DNA from: Flavimobilis marinus
GTDB taxonomy: Bacteria; Actinomycetota; Actinomycetes; Actinomycetales; Cellulomonadaceae
Assembly: GCF_900113055.1 (NCBI RefSeq)
Contig: NZ_FONZ01000002.1
Location: 310,001 to 374,000, forward strand
Reading direction: 5' to 3'
Length of the DNA: 64,000 nt
Position numbers and translations under genes: made by a program
Notes under the pieces: model-generated
Databases searched by the model: none
Told to the model about the DNA's origin: nothing
What the model saw: only the letters and a program-made list of their open reading frames with translations
Shown here: positions 38,074 to 46,812 of the stretch, in pieces
Layout of the letters: each line of letters starts with the position of its first letter
How positions within the stretch are numbered: the first letter of the stretch is position 1

Positions 38074-39530
38074 CGACGACGCCGCCCGAGCCCACCGCCC
38101 GGCGTCCCCTGCCGGGGCAGGAGGGCACCCCGGTCCAGCGGGCGGCCCTCGCCGTGATGGGCGTCGTCGCGGTGGTCGCCCTGAGCGTCGCAGCCGTCCT
38201 GGCCGACCCGGGCCTGGTTCCGGCGACCGATCCGGGAGCAGCCAGCAGCAGCGGCGCGGCCAGCCCGGGCGCGCCCGTCGCCCCCACCGGCCGCACCACG
38301 GAGGTGACCGTCACGGTCGACGGCATGGCCTTCACTCCCGCGCGGATCGAGGTCCCGCGCGGCGACGCGCTGCTGATCACCTTCACCAACACGGGTGACC
38401 AGCGGCACGACCTCGTCTTCGGCGACGCCCTCGGCACCCCGGCGATCGCCCCCGGCGCGAGCGCGACCGTCGACGTCGGCGTGGTCGGGGCGGACCTCGA
38501 GGGCTGGTGCTCGCTGCCCGGGCACCGGCAGATGGGCATGACCCTGCAGGTCGTGGCGACCGGCGCTGGCGCGCCCCCCTCCACCGCGGGCGCGCACGAC
38601 GACCCCGCGCTCCCCGCGTCGCCCGTCCCGTCGGCGGCGGAGCTGCAGGCAGCGGCCGCGAGCGCCACGCCCCACCCCGCCGAGCTGCCCCCGCTGGACG
38701 ACGCGACGGTACGCCGGTACACATTCACCGTGACCGAGGCGGTCCAGGAGGTCGCGCCCGGCGTCACCCGCGTCGTGTGGACGTACAACGGCTCCTCGCC
38801 TGGCCCGCTGCTGCACGGTCGGGTCGGTGACACGTTCGAGATCACCCTCGTCAACGAGGGCACCATGGGGCACTCGATCGACTTCCACGCCGGCGAGCTC
38901 GCTCCCGACGAGCCGATGCGCACGATCGAGCCCGGTGCGCGCCTGCAGTACACCTTCACGGCGGACCGCGCCGGAGTCTGGATGTACCACTGCTCGACGA
39001 TGCCGATGTCCCAGCACATCGCCAACGGGATGTTCGGGGCCGTCGTGATCGAGCCGGCGAACCTCGACCCGGTGGACCGGCAGTTCGTCCTCGTGCAGAG
39101 CGAGCAGTACCTGGGCGCCGACGGCGGTCCGACGGACGCGACGAAGGCCGCCGCGGCGATCCCGGACATCGTCACCTTCAACGGCCGCGCGTTCCAGTAC
39201 GACGCCCACCCGCTCACCGCGGCTGTGGGTGATCGCGTCCGGTTCTGGGTGCTCGACGCCGGGCCGAATGCGGCACTGTCCTTCCACGTGGTCGGCGGCC
39301 AGTTCGACACGGTGTGGACGGAGGGCGCCTACTCCGTCCGCGGGGGAACCGGCGCAGGCACCGCGGGCACCACCGGGGCCCAGACCTTGCCGCTGCTCGC
39401 GGCGCAGGGCGGGTTCGTCGAGCTGGCCCTGCGCGAGGCCGGGCACTACCCGTTCGTCAACCACCAGATGAGTCTCGCGGAGAAGGGCGCGCACGGGGTG
39501 CTCCTCGTGGAGCCCGCCGGCGCGAGCTAG
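38070..39530 (+). CDS. nirK: Copper-containing nitrite reductase with N-terminal cupredoxin domain
   Basis: Reduces nitrite to nitric oxide outside the membrane. The 486-residue protein has an N-terminal membrane anchor (about 24-45), an extra cupredoxin domain (about 75-165; type 1 ligands H113, C147, H152, M155), then the two-domain NirK core. All core residues are visible: type 1 copper H268, C308, H316, M321; type 2 copper H273, H307, H406; catalytic D271 and H380. The motif YHC-x7-HIANGM fits NirK of Gram-positive type. Coupled to two membrane proteins; no norB is seen nearby. Laccase-like activity is unlikely given the D/H pair. Confidence 0.92.
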   Translation: MTTTPPEPTARRPLPGQEGTPVQRAALAVMGVVAVVALSVAAVLADPGLVPATDPGAASSSGAASPGAPVAPTGRTTEVTVTVDGMAFTPARIEVPRGDALLITFTNTGDQRHDLVFGDALGTPAIAPGASATVDVGVVGADLEGWCSLPGHRQMGMTLQVVATGAGAPPSTAGAHDDPALPASPVPSAAELQAAAASATPHPAELPPLDDATVRRYTFTVTEAVQEVAPGVTRVVWTYNGSSPGPLLHGRVGDTFEITLVNEGTMGHSIDFHAGELAPDEPMRTIEPGARLQYTFTADRAGVWMYHCSTMPMSQHIANGMFGAVVIEPANLDPVDRQFVLVQSEQYLGADGGPTDATKAAAAIPDIVTFNGRAFQYDAHPLTAAVGDRVRFWVLDAGPNAALSFHVVGGQFDTVWTEGAYSVRGGTGAGTAGTTGAQTLPLLAAQGGFVELALREAGHYPFVNHQMSLAEKGAHGVLLVEPAGAS

Positions 39531-40483
39531 TTGTCCTGAGCTGCGGCCGCGAAGAACCCGTGGGCGTCCGACCCGGTGGGCACGACGATCTCCGCCGGCG
39601 TGCTCCCGAGCCGCAGCTCCACCGACGTCGCTCCCGCGTAGCGCGGGTGGGGTCGCACCACCACCGCGTCGATCCTGCTCCAGGGGATCACCAGCCGGCC
39701 CGACGAGTGCTCCGGACCGCGGCCGCGGCGCAGCCAGTCGCGCCGGCTCACCACCTCGAGCACCGTCTCGCTGCCAGCCACCACAGCGCCCTGGAGAGTC
39801 ATCGGGGAGACGAGGTGCGCGAGGCGCGCGACGACGCCGCTCGCCTCGGGACGCAGCCGGACACCCCGGCGCTCGTGCCAGGCCCACGCCCGCAGCTGCG
39901 GGTCGCGTCGGGTGATCTCACGGAAGTCGTTGACGAGCCCGACCTCGCGCTCGCTCATCGACGGCTCGCCGCCGGACGGGGCGCCGGTGCGCAACGCGTG
40001 CCCGGCTGTGCTCGGCGCGTCACCGGTCGTGGCCGCGCGCAGGGTCTCCACGAGTCGAGTGACAGCGGTGCGCGCCGACCCGTTGTAGGAGACGACGACG
40101 GGGTCCCCGTCGCGGGTCAGCACCGTGAGGCGCCCGTCGAGCAGGGACACGGCGTCCCGCAGCCCGGCGATGTCGGCGAACGCCACGGTCCGCGCTGCGT
40201 ACCCCTCCCGCCCTGCGGCGTCCGCGGTGCGGCTGAGGACCGTGAAGCCGTCCACGGCGACGACGAGCAGGTGGTCGTAGAGGTTCATGTCCGGCGTCGC
40301 GTCGCGGCGAGGGATGTTGCGGGGCACCTTGAGGACGAGCGTCGCTGCGGCGAGGTCGAGGGGGTGCGGGCGGAACAGCGGTGGGACGTCGTCGGGCGCG
40401 CGGACCTCGTCGATCCACGGGCCGAAGGCATCGAACTCGGCGGTGCGGAGGAGACCGGTCGGAGTTGCAGCGTCGTCGCTCAC
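39527..40483 (-). CDS. Hypothetical protein with two PH-like/DUF regions
   Basis: A 318-residue cytoplasmic protein with no signal peptide or helix. Two halves look beta-rich: about residues 45-155 (LLVVAVDGFTVLSRT, RLTVLTRDGDPVVVSYNGSA) and about 205-310 (TLQGAVVAGSETVLEVVSR, RLVIPWSRIDAVVVRPHP). Both recall PH-like domains, but no family is recognised. GTG start. Its stop overlaps the nirK stop by four bases on the opposite strand. Expressed from the divergent region shared with the GH13 gene. Confidence 0.6.
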   Translation of the reverse strand: MSDDAATPTGLLRTAEFDAFGPWIDEVRAPDDVPPLFRPHPLDLAAATLVLKVPRNIPRRDATPDMNLYDHLLVVAVDGFTVLSRTADAAGREGYAARTVAFADIAGLRDAVSLLDGRLTVLTRDGDPVVVSYNGSARTAVTRLVETLRAATTGDAPSTAGHALRTGAPSGGEPSMSEREVGLVNDFREITRRDPQLRAWAWHERRGVRLRPEASGVVARLAHLVSPMTLQGAVVAGSETVLEVVSRRDWLRRGRGPEHSSGRLVIPWSRIDAVVVRPHPRYAGATSVELRLGSTPAEIVVPTGSDAHGFFAAAAQDN

Positions 40484-40498
40484 CCCTCGAGCATACGC

Positions 40499-40529
40499 CC
40501 GGAGGGCGCCCGTCCGGCAGGCCCTCCGG
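40499..40529. repeat. Inverted repeat in divergent promoter region
   Basis: Nine-base perfect arms CCGGAGGGC / GCCCTCCGG separated by 13 bases, 16 bases before the start of the minus-strand gene and about 55 before the GH13 gene. It could be an operator or an attenuator hairpin. Confidence 0.4.
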
Positions 40530-40541
40530 CGTCCGCGTCGA

Positions 40542-40547
40542 TAGGGT
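40542..40547 (+). promoter_or_regulatory. Candidate -10 of the GH13-ubiA operon
   Basis: TAGGGT 38 bases before the GH13 start, matching the actinobacterial TAnnnT -10. No clear -35 was found, so this is a weak call. Confidence 0.3.
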
Positions 40548-40585
40548 CGGACGCGCCAGCTGACCCGAGGAGAGGGGCGTCCTTC

Positions 40586-41905
40586 GTGACGTGGATCGAT
40601 CATGCGCTGCTGTGGCACGTCTACCCGCTCGGCTTCGTGGGAGCGGAGCCCTCGGGGACCGGCGACGGCGTGCACCACCGGCTCGGCGGTCTCGAGCCGT
40701 GGCTCGACCACGCGATCGCGCTCGGCGCGTCCGGGATCCTGCTCGGCCCGGTGTTCGCGTCCTCGACGCACGGGTACGACACGGTCGACTACTTCCGCGT
40801 GGATCCGCGCCTGGGCGACGAGGACGACCTGGTCGCACTCTTCGCAGCAGCGCACGCCCGGAGGCTGCGGGTCGTCCTGGACGGGGTGTTCAACCACGTC
40901 GGGCAGGGATTCGAGCGGTTCACGACGGCGCTCGAGCAGGGCCCGGGCTCCCCCGCCGCCGACTGGTTCCACCTGCGCTGGCCCGACGACGGCGGCCCGG
41001 TCGAGCACGACGACTTCGAGGGGCACTCGGCGCTCGTCGCGCTCAACCACGACAACCCCGCGGTCGCGGACCACGTGGCGTCCGTCATGGAGTACTGGCT
41101 CGAGCGCGGCGCCGACGGCTGGCGGCTCGACGCCGCCTACGCGGTGCCGCCGTCGTTCTGGGCTCCCGTCCTCGAGCGCGTGCGCGCCGCCCACCCGGAC
41201 GTGTACGTCGTCGGCGAGGTGATCCACGGCGACTACGCGGGGATCGTGCGCGAGTCCGGCATGGACGCCGTCACCCAGTACGAGCTGTGGAAGGCCGTGT
41301 GGAGCTCGCTGAACGACGCGAACGCCCACGAGCTCGCGCACGCCCTGGGGCGGCACGCGGAGTTCAGCGAGGCGTTCGTCCCGATGACGTTCCTCGGCAA
41401 CCACGACGTCACCCGCATCGCCAGCAAGCTCGAGGAGCCGCGCCACCTGGCGCACGCACTGGCCGTCCTGCTCACGGTCGCGGGCACGCCGACCATCTAC
41501 GCGGGCGACGAGCTCGGCTTCGAGGGCGTCAAGGAGGACCGCGCCGGAGGCGACGACGCGATCCGTCCGGCGTTCCCGGCCGATCCGGCGGACCTCGAGC
41601 CGGACGCGTCGGCGGTCTTCCGCCTGCACCAGGAGCTCGTCGGCCTGCGCCGCCGCCACCCGTGGCTGCGGACCTCGCGCACCGAGGTGCTCAGCGTGAC
41701 CAACACGCTCCTCGTCTACCGGTCGTCACAGCGTGACGACACCGGCGCCGTCGTCGTCGCCCTGAGCACCGCCGACGAGCCGACGACGGCGGCGCTCCCG
41801 GGGCCGTGCACGGTCCTCGCGGGCAACGGCTGGGTCGAGGCCGACGGGTGGCGGGTCGGGCTGCCGACGCACGGCTGGGCGGTCCTCACGCTGCAGGCTG
41901 GCTGA
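40586..41905 (+). CDS. GH13 alpha-amylase family glycosidase
   Basis: A 439-residue cytoplasmic (no signal peptide) alpha-glucan-active enzyme. GH13 regions: I DGVFNH (99-104), II GWRLDAAYA with nucleophile D182, III VVGEVIH with acid/base E211, IV FLGNHD with H273-D274. The catalytic triad is therefore complete. Short size and the start LLWHVYPLGF fit small maltodextrin hydrolases of actinobacteria. AGGAGAGGGG precedes the GTG. Only two bases separate it from the UbiA gene, so the two are cotranscribed although no metabolic link is obvious. Confidence 0.88.
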   Translation: MTWIDHALLWHVYPLGFVGAEPSGTGDGVHHRLGGLEPWLDHAIALGASGILLGPVFASSTHGYDTVDYFRVDPRLGDEDDLVALFAAAHARRLRVVLDGVFNHVGQGFERFTTALEQGPGSPAADWFHLRWPDDGGPVEHDDFEGHSALVALNHDNPAVADHVASVMEYWLERGADGWRLDAAYAVPPSFWAPVLERVRAAHPDVYVVGEVIHGDYAGIVRESGMDAVTQYELWKAVWSSLNDANAHELAHALGRHAEFSEAFVPMTFLGNHDVTRIASKLEEPRHLAHALAVLLTVAGTPTIYAGDELGFEGVKEDRAGGDDAIRPAFPADPADLEPDASAVFRLHQELVGLRRRHPWLRTSRTEVLSVTNTLLVYRSSQRDDTGAVVVALSTADEPTTAALPGPCTVLAGNGWVEADGWRVGLPTHGWAVLTLQAG

Positions 41906-41907
41906 CG

Positions 41908-42777
41908 GTGGCACTCGACCTGGACCGCCTGTCCAGCACAGCGCGCCTGCTCGCGCTGTCGACCCATCCCGGTCCGAGCGTCGCCGTCACCGTCCTGTCG
42001 ATCGTGCTCGGCGCGGCGGTCGGCATCTCCGCGCCGCGCGTCGCGCTCCTCGGCCTCGCCGTCATGCTCGGCCAGCTGTCGATCGGGCTGTCGAACGACT
42101 GGATCGACGCCGAGCGCGACGCCGCCGTGGGGCGCACCGACAAGCCGGTGGCGCAGGGACTGGTGCCGCTCGGGCTCGTCCGGGGTGCCGCGCTCACCAC
42201 GGCGGCGCTCACGGTCGTGGCCTCCCTGGCGCTGGGCGTCGAGGCCGGGATCGCCCACGTGGTCTTCGTGGCGTCGGGGTGGCTGTACAACGCCGCGTTC
42301 AAGCGCACGCCCGTCTCGGTGCTGCCGTTCATGCTGAGCTTCGGCCTGCTACCCGCCGTCGTCACGCTCGCGCTCCCGACGCCGCAGTGGCCCGCGTGGT
42401 GGGCGCTCGCGGTCGGCGCGATCTTCGGCATCTCGATCCACTTCACCAACGTGCTGCCCGACCTCGACGACGACGCCCGCACCGGCATCGCCGGCCTGCC
42501 GCATCGCCTGGGGCGCGTTCGCTCCGGCGTCGTGGCGTTCGGTGCGCTCGCGCTCGCGGCCGTGCTGCTCCTGGTCGGCCCGGTCCTCACCGGCGGCGGC
42601 GGGGTGTCGGTGCTCGCCGTCGTCGGGCTCGTGGCCTCGGTCGCGATCGCGGCCACCGGGGTGGTTCTCGTGCTCACCCGGCCGCCCGGGCGGCTGCTGT
42701 TCCGGCTGGTAATCGTCGCGTCACTGCTGATCGCGGCCCAGCTCGTGCTCTCCGGGACCGAGCTGGTCGCGGGCTGA
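41908..42777 (+). CDS. UbiA-family prenyltransferase
   Basis: Integral membrane prenyltransferase, 289 residues with about eight helices. First Asp-rich motif N-D-x-x-D-x-x-x-D (SNDWIDAERD, N63-D71) and second DLDDD in NVLPDLDDDARTGIAG (about 189-193) are intact, so it should use a polyprenyl diphosphate with Mg. It converges on the type III PKS gene set; prenylation or O-alkylation of its aromatic product is the natural guess. Other UbiA roles such as menaquinone or DPPR synthesis cannot be excluded. Confidence 0.9.
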   Translation: MALDLDRLSSTARLLALSTHPGPSVAVTVLSIVLGAAVGISAPRVALLGLAVMLGQLSIGLSNDWIDAERDAAVGRTDKPVAQGLVPLGLVRGAALTTAALTVVASLALGVEAGIAHVVFVASGWLYNAAFKRTPVSVLPFMLSFGLLPAVVTLALPTPQWPAWWALAVGAIFGISIHFTNVLPDLDDDARTGIAGLPHRLGRVRSGVVAFGALALAAVLLLVGPVLTGGGGVSVLAVVGLVASVAIAATGVVLVLTRPPGRLLFRLVIVASLLIAAQLVLSGTELVAG

Positions 42778-42784
42778 TCGCGCG

Positions 42785-43927
42785 CTAAAGCCCACGCATC
42801 GCGTAGACCGACGCCAGCTGGCGACGCAGCGGGCTGCGCAGGGCGGCTCGCAGGGCGGCGTCGCGCACCGCCAGGTGCGCCCCCGTGGCCGGACGCCCGA
42901 GGGACATGTTGACCTCGGCCTGGGTGGCGGCGCGGCGCGCGCTGGCCATGCGCGCCCGCTCGAACCGTGCGAGACCCGTCTCGTCGGGCCCGCGCCCGGA
43001 ACACCCAGCGACGAGCAGCGGCGCGAGCGCGGCGACGTCGAGCCACCCGAGGTTCATCCCCTGACCGCCGATCGGACTGATCTCGTGGGCCGCGTCCCCG
43101 ACCAGCACGCACCGCCCGCGGACCATGGCGTTCGCGAGGCGACGCCGGACGGCGAAGGCGCTGGTCATGGTGCTGGTCGCCGGATCGAGCTCGAGCCCGG
43201 TGCGGTGGGCGACGACCTCGGCCAGGTGCGCGGCGCTCGGTCCCGGCACCAGGCTGCTGGTGCGCACCACGACGCGGCGCTGCGAGCCCGGCAGCGGGAA
43301 CGACTCGACCACGCCGTCCGGAGCCAGGTAGACGACGGCGTCGCTCCCGCTGCCGGTGGTGTCCGCGAAGTCGCCCATGACGTAGGTGTCGCGGTAGTCG
43401 CGACCGACGACGCCGACGTCGAGCAGGCGACGCACCGCGCTGCGGGCGCCGTCCGCGCCGACGACGAAGCGCGCGCTCTCGGTGACCGCGCCGCCGGAGG
43501 CTCGCTGCCCGACGGCGCGGACTCCCCCGCCGACGTCGACGAGCGCCTCGAGCTCCAGGCCCCGCTCGACGACGCTCGGCGCGAGCTCGTCCAGGCGGGC
43601 GGCGAGCAGCGCCTCGGTGCGCACCTGGGGCAGGGTGGCGACGTACGGGTGGCGCGGGTGGACGTGCGCGAAGGGGACCTCGCCGAGGACGCCGCCCCGG
43701 CTGACCGCCAGCCCGCGCCGCACCTGCACGGCCTCCGCGGCGACCGCGGCACCCACGCCGGCGTCGTCGAGCACGTCCAACGCGGGGGCGTGGATCCCGA
43801 TCGCGCGCGAGTGCGCGACCGGGGCCGCGCGACGCTCCCAGAGCACGACGTCGAGGCCCTCCTGGGCGAGAAGCGTCGCCAGGAGCAGGCCCACGGGCCC
43901 GCCGCCGACGATCAGCACGTCACGCAC
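42785..43927 (-). CDS. FAD-dependent aromatic monooxygenase
   Basis: Class A flavin hydroxylase of 380 residues, chosen GTG start at 43927. The N-terminal GGGPVGLLLATLLAQEG is the dinucleotide fold; RTEALLAARL, a DG motif in VVGADGARSAVRRLL and the FAD-ribityl motif GDAAHEISPIGGQGMNLGWLD are clear. It is the last gene of PKS-methyltransferase-monooxygenase, the same order as srsA-srsB-srsC for phenolic lipids in Streptomyces, where the flavoprotein hydroxylates the methylated alkylresorcinol to a quinone-forming product. Confidence 0.88.
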   Translation of the reverse strand: MRDVLIVGGGPVGLLLATLLAQEGLDVVLWERRAAPVAHSRAIGIHAPALDVLDDAGVGAAVAAEAVQVRRGLAVSRGGVLGEVPFAHVHPRHPYVATLPQVRTEALLAARLDELAPSVVERGLELEALVDVGGGVRAVGQRASGGAVTESARFVVGADGARSAVRRLLDVGVVGRDYRDTYVMGDFADTTGSGSDAVVYLAPDGVVESFPLPGSQRRVVVRTSSLVPGPSAAHLAEVVAHRTGLELDPATSTMTSAFAVRRRLANAMVRGRCVLVGDAAHEISPIGGQGMNLGWLDVAALAPLLVAGCSGRGPDETGLARFERARMASARRAATQAEVNMSLGRPATGAHLAVRDAALRAALRSPLRRQLASVYAMRGL

Positions 43928-44684
43928 GCGCGCTCCCACCCGCAGGGCCCCCAGCGCCGGCCCGGTGCACCAGCAGCACGCGGTACGGGAACTGCGCCCG
44001 CACCCGCCAGCCGGGCGGGACGAGGGTCGCGAGCTCGGCCGGGCGGAAGCTGCGGCGGATCGAGAGCAGCCCGTCGTCGTGGATGAAGGAGGCATGCGGG
44101 CGGGCCCCGCGCACGAACGGCAGCGTCGCCACGAAGTACGCGGCGTAGGCGACCGGGCTGCGCGCGATGTCGTTGTGCACGACGACGCGGCGCGCCAGGC
44201 GCTCGCAGTCGGCCAGGAGGGCGCCGCGGGCGTCGTCGTCGAGGTGGTGAAGCAGATGGTTGGAGACGACGACGTCGAACGTCCGACCCGCGGCGACCAG
44301 CGCCGCGCTGGTGGTCTGCTCGAAGGTCACGCCCCGTTGCGGCACGCGGGCGGAGCAGAACGCGAAGGCTCGCTCGTCGGGATCGATCCCCGTCACGGTC
44401 AGGCGCAGCCCGTCGCGGCGCGCCCACCGCGCGAGCGCGATCGCGACGTCCCCGCCGCCGCAGCCGACGTCGAGCAGGGTCGTCTCGCGCGACGCGGACA
44501 GCAGCGGGCGCAGCCGCCGCACATAGACCCGGCGCCACCCGGCCACGAGGGCGTTGATCACGCGGAAGTGGCGGTAGGTGCGCGTGAGCGCCTGCAGGTC
44601 GCAGTCGGGGTCGTCCATGAGCTCGCGCGCCTCGACCTCGCGGTGCTGCAGCCGGACGGTCGACGCGGACGACCGTGAGGTCAT
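43920..44684 (-). CDS. SAM-dependent methyltransferase
   Basis: Class I methyltransferase of 254 residues. SAM-binding motif I is LLDVGCGGGDVAIALA (about 71-86); the acidic end of strand 2 is GIDPDE; VVVSNHLLHHLDD is the post-I region. The ATG overlaps the PKS stop by four bases, and its end overlaps the monooxygenase start by 8. By position it most likely methylates the resorcinol ring or a hydroxyl of the PKS product. Confidence 0.88.
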   Translation of the reverse strand: MTSRSSASTVRLQHREVEARELMDDPDCDLQALTRTYRHFRVINALVAGWRRVYVRRLRPLLSASRETTLLDVGCGGGDVAIALARWARRDGLRLTVTGIDPDERAFAFCSARVPQRGVTFEQTTSAALVAAGRTFDVVVSNHLLHHLDDDARGALLADCERLARRVVVHNDIARSPVAYAAYFVATLPFVRGARPHASFIHDDGLLSIRRSFRPAELATLVPPGWRVRAQFPYRVLLVHRAGAGGPAGGSARA

Positions 44685-45823
44685 CGGGGCGCGCGCCGGG
44701 TGAGCAGCGCGGACTCCACGGTGAGGCCGGGACCGAACGCCATCGCGCCCACGCGCGCGTCGGGCGGCCCCCCGCCCTCGCCGTGCAGCAGCCGGCGGAG
44801 CACGAACAGGACGGTCGCGCTGGACATGTTGCCGTCCTCGCGCAGCGTCGCGCGGGACGGCGCGAGCTGGCCGTCGCTCAGGCCGAGGGCGTGCTGCACC
44901 TTGTCGAGGATCGACCGGCCGCCGGGGTGCACCGCCCAGAGGTCGACGTCGGCCGCCGGACGGCCCGCGAGCTCCGGGTCGGAGGCCAGCAGCGGGGCCA
45001 AGCCCGCCACGATGTGCTCGCCGATGATGCCGGGCACGTACCGGCTGAGCACCATGTCGAAGCCCTGGTCCCCGATCGTCCACGCCATGTCGGCCTCCCC
45101 GGTGGGGATGAGCGCGCTGTCGAAGGCGTCGAGGTCGAGCCTGGGGTGCTGGTCTGCGCTGGGGGTCTCGCGTCCGGTGACCACGGCGGCCGCGGCGCCG
45201 TCGGCGAACACCGAGGAGGCGACGATCGTGTCCGGGTCGTCGCTCGCGTGCAGGTGGATGGAGCACAGCTCGATGCACACGACCAGCACGACGGCCCCCG
45301 GGTCGCTCGCGCAGAACGCGCGGGCGGCCCGCAGTGCGGGGAAGGCCGCGTAGCAGCCCATGAATCCCAGGTGGTAGCGCTGCGTCGAGGGCGCCAGGCC
45401 GAGCTCGCGGACGATCGCGTAGTCCGGTCCGGGTGCGAAGAACCCGGTGCAGGAGACGGTGACGACGTGCGTGACGTCGGGCGCCTCGATCCCCGGGGCC
45501 GCGGCCAGGGCGCGGCGCGCGGCCGCCAGGAAGAGCGCGGGCGAGCGCTCGGCGTACACGTCGTTCCGTACGCCCGTCGTCGGGGCCAGGAGCTTGCCGG
45601 CCGCGGCGTCGTAGAACACCGGTGCCCCTTCGCGCGGCTGCTGGTCGAGCTCGTCGACGACGGTGTGGCGCGTGTCGATCGCTGCGGCGTCGAACACGGC
45701 GGCGATCTGCCGCTGCGCGAGCCGGGTGCGTCCGGGCTGCGCCGCGAAGAGGTCACGGATCTCACCCTGCTTGAGCTCGGTGTCAGGAACCGCAGTCTCA
45801 ATCGAACGGATGCTGATGGCCAT
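44681..45823 (-). CDS. Type III polyketide synthase (chalcone synthase-like)
   Basis: Homodimeric ketosynthase of 380 residues making alkylresorcinol or alkylpyrone type products from acyl-CoA and malonyl-CoA. The catalytic triad is visible: C157 in GFMGCYAAFPAL, H299 in WAVHPGGRSILD and N332 in REDGNMSSATVLF. The C-terminal loop MAFGPGLTVES matches the family GFGPG motif. It is the first gene of a coupled three-gene set. A -10-like TAGAGT five bases before the ATG suggests a leaderless message. Confidence 0.93.
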   Translation of the reverse strand: MAISIRSIETAVPDTELKQGEIRDLFAAQPGRTRLAQRQIAAVFDAAAIDTRHTVVDELDQQPREGAPVFYDAAAGKLLAPTTGVRNDVYAERSPALFLAAARRALAAAPGIEAPDVTHVVTVSCTGFFAPGPDYAIVRELGLAPSTQRYHLGFMGCYAAFPALRAARAFCASDPGAVVLVVCIELCSIHLHASDDPDTIVASSVFADGAAAAVVTGRETPSADQHPRLDLDAFDSALIPTGEADMAWTIGDQGFDMVLSRYVPGIIGEHIVAGLAPLLASDPELAGRPAADVDLWAVHPGGRSILDKVQHALGLSDGQLAPSRATLREDGNMSSATVLFVLRRLLHGEGGGPPDARVGAMAFGPGLTVESALLTRRAPR

Positions 45824-45828
45824 TCGTC

Positions 45829-45834
45829 ACTCTA
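45829..45834 (-). promoter_or_regulatory. -10 element of the type III PKS operon
   Basis: TAGAGT on the minus strand, five bases before the ATG at 45823, with no ribosome site between; a leaderless transcript is implied. Confidence 0.4.
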
Positions 45835-45971
45835 ACCAGCGCGGCTGCACGACCGCGCGATGACCAGCCCCGATGCGGACTGCTACTGCCGAGGCGCCCG
45901 ACGCCGGACACGGCACCGCGTCATTCCGGTCACAGTTGGGCATCAGCCCACGAACCGGGCCTGGTGAGCGC

Positions 45972-45977
45972 TATGGT
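45972..45977 (+). promoter_or_regulatory. -10 element of the DUF4349 lipoprotein gene
   Basis: TATGGT seven bases before the chosen ATG at 45985. No ribosome site lies between, so leaderless translation is likely. Confidence 0.4.
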
Positions 45978-45984
45978 CCGGCAC

Positions 45985-46812
45985 ATGACCACCGCGCGCG
46001 TCACCTTCATCGTCCTCGTCGGGCTGCTGCTCCTGACGGGCTGCTCGGGCAGCAGCGACTCCGCGGGCGCGGGTGATGGTGCCGCCGTCGCGTACGCGTC
46101 CGCCGGTGCCGAGGCCGCCGACGACGCCGAGGCCACCGCGGAACGCGAGGTCATCACGACCGGCTCCCTCACCCTCGTCGCCAACGACGCCGAGACCGCG
46201 GCCGACGCGGTCGTCGCCCTCGTGGAACGGGCGGGCGGCCGGGTCGACGGCCGCTCGCAGCAGCGCGCCACGGACGAGCAGGAGGCCTCCGCCTGGTTGT
46301 CCGTGCGGGTCCCGGCGGCGAAGGTCACCGACACGTTGACCGCGGCCGAGGAGATCGGTGAGGTCGCGAACCTCTCCCTCACGTCCGACGACGTCACGCG
46401 CCAGGGCAAGGACCTCGACGCGCGCATCGCGGCGCTCGAGACCTCGACCGAGCGGCTCGTGGCGCTGATGGCGGACGCGGACTCGAGCGAGGCGCTGCTG
46501 GCGGCCGAGAAGGCGCTGAGCGAGCGTCAGGGCGAGCTCGAGGCGCTGCGCTCGGAGCGGGACTACCTCAGCGACCAGGTCGCGATGTCCACCCTGATGA
46601 TCGACGTCGTCACCGAGGAGACCGCGCAGTTCGAGGCGGGCGGGTTCGTCGGCGGGCTGACCAGCGGGTGGAACGCGCTCGTCGCGTTCGCCAGCGCGCT
46701 GCTGGTCGGCCTCGGTGCGGCGCTCCCCTGGCTCGTGGTGCTCGGCGCGCCGGTGCTCGTGGCGGTGCTGATCGCGCGTCGATCGCGCAAGCGTCCGACA
46801 CTGGAGGCATGA
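45985..46812 (+). CDS. DUF4349 lipoprotein
   Basis: A 275-residue envelope protein. Signal peptide with lipobox L-T-G-C (about Cys20), a Ser/Gly/Ala linker, the DUF4349 core (about 55-220: REVITTGSLTLVANDAETAADAVVALVERAGGRVDGRSQQ, then a coiled coil with TRQGKDLDARIAALETSTERL) and one C-terminal membrane helix (about 233-265) with a basic tail. The family is membrane-linked and of unknown function. The ATG at 45985 gives the best signal peptide; earlier in-frame starts at 45964 and 45973 add a few residues. Overlaps tal by four bases. Confidence 0.82.
   Translation: MTTARVTFIVLVGLLLLTGCSGSSDSAGAGDGAAVAYASAGAEAADDAEATAEREVITTGSLTLVANDAETAADAVVALVERAGGRVDGRSQQRATDEQEASAWLSVRVPAAKVTDTLTAAEEIGEVANLSLTSDDVTRQGKDLDARIAALETSTERLVALMADADSSEALLAAEKALSERQGELEALRSERDYLSDQVAMSTLMIDVVTEETAQFEAGGFVGGLTSGWNALVAFASALLVGLGAALPWLVVLGAPVLVAVLIARRSRKRPTLEA

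Noticed and set aside
38070-39530. Laccase-type multicopper oxidase
   Set aside because: The paired catalytic Asp271/His380 and the two-domain type 2 copper ligands match nitrite reductase.
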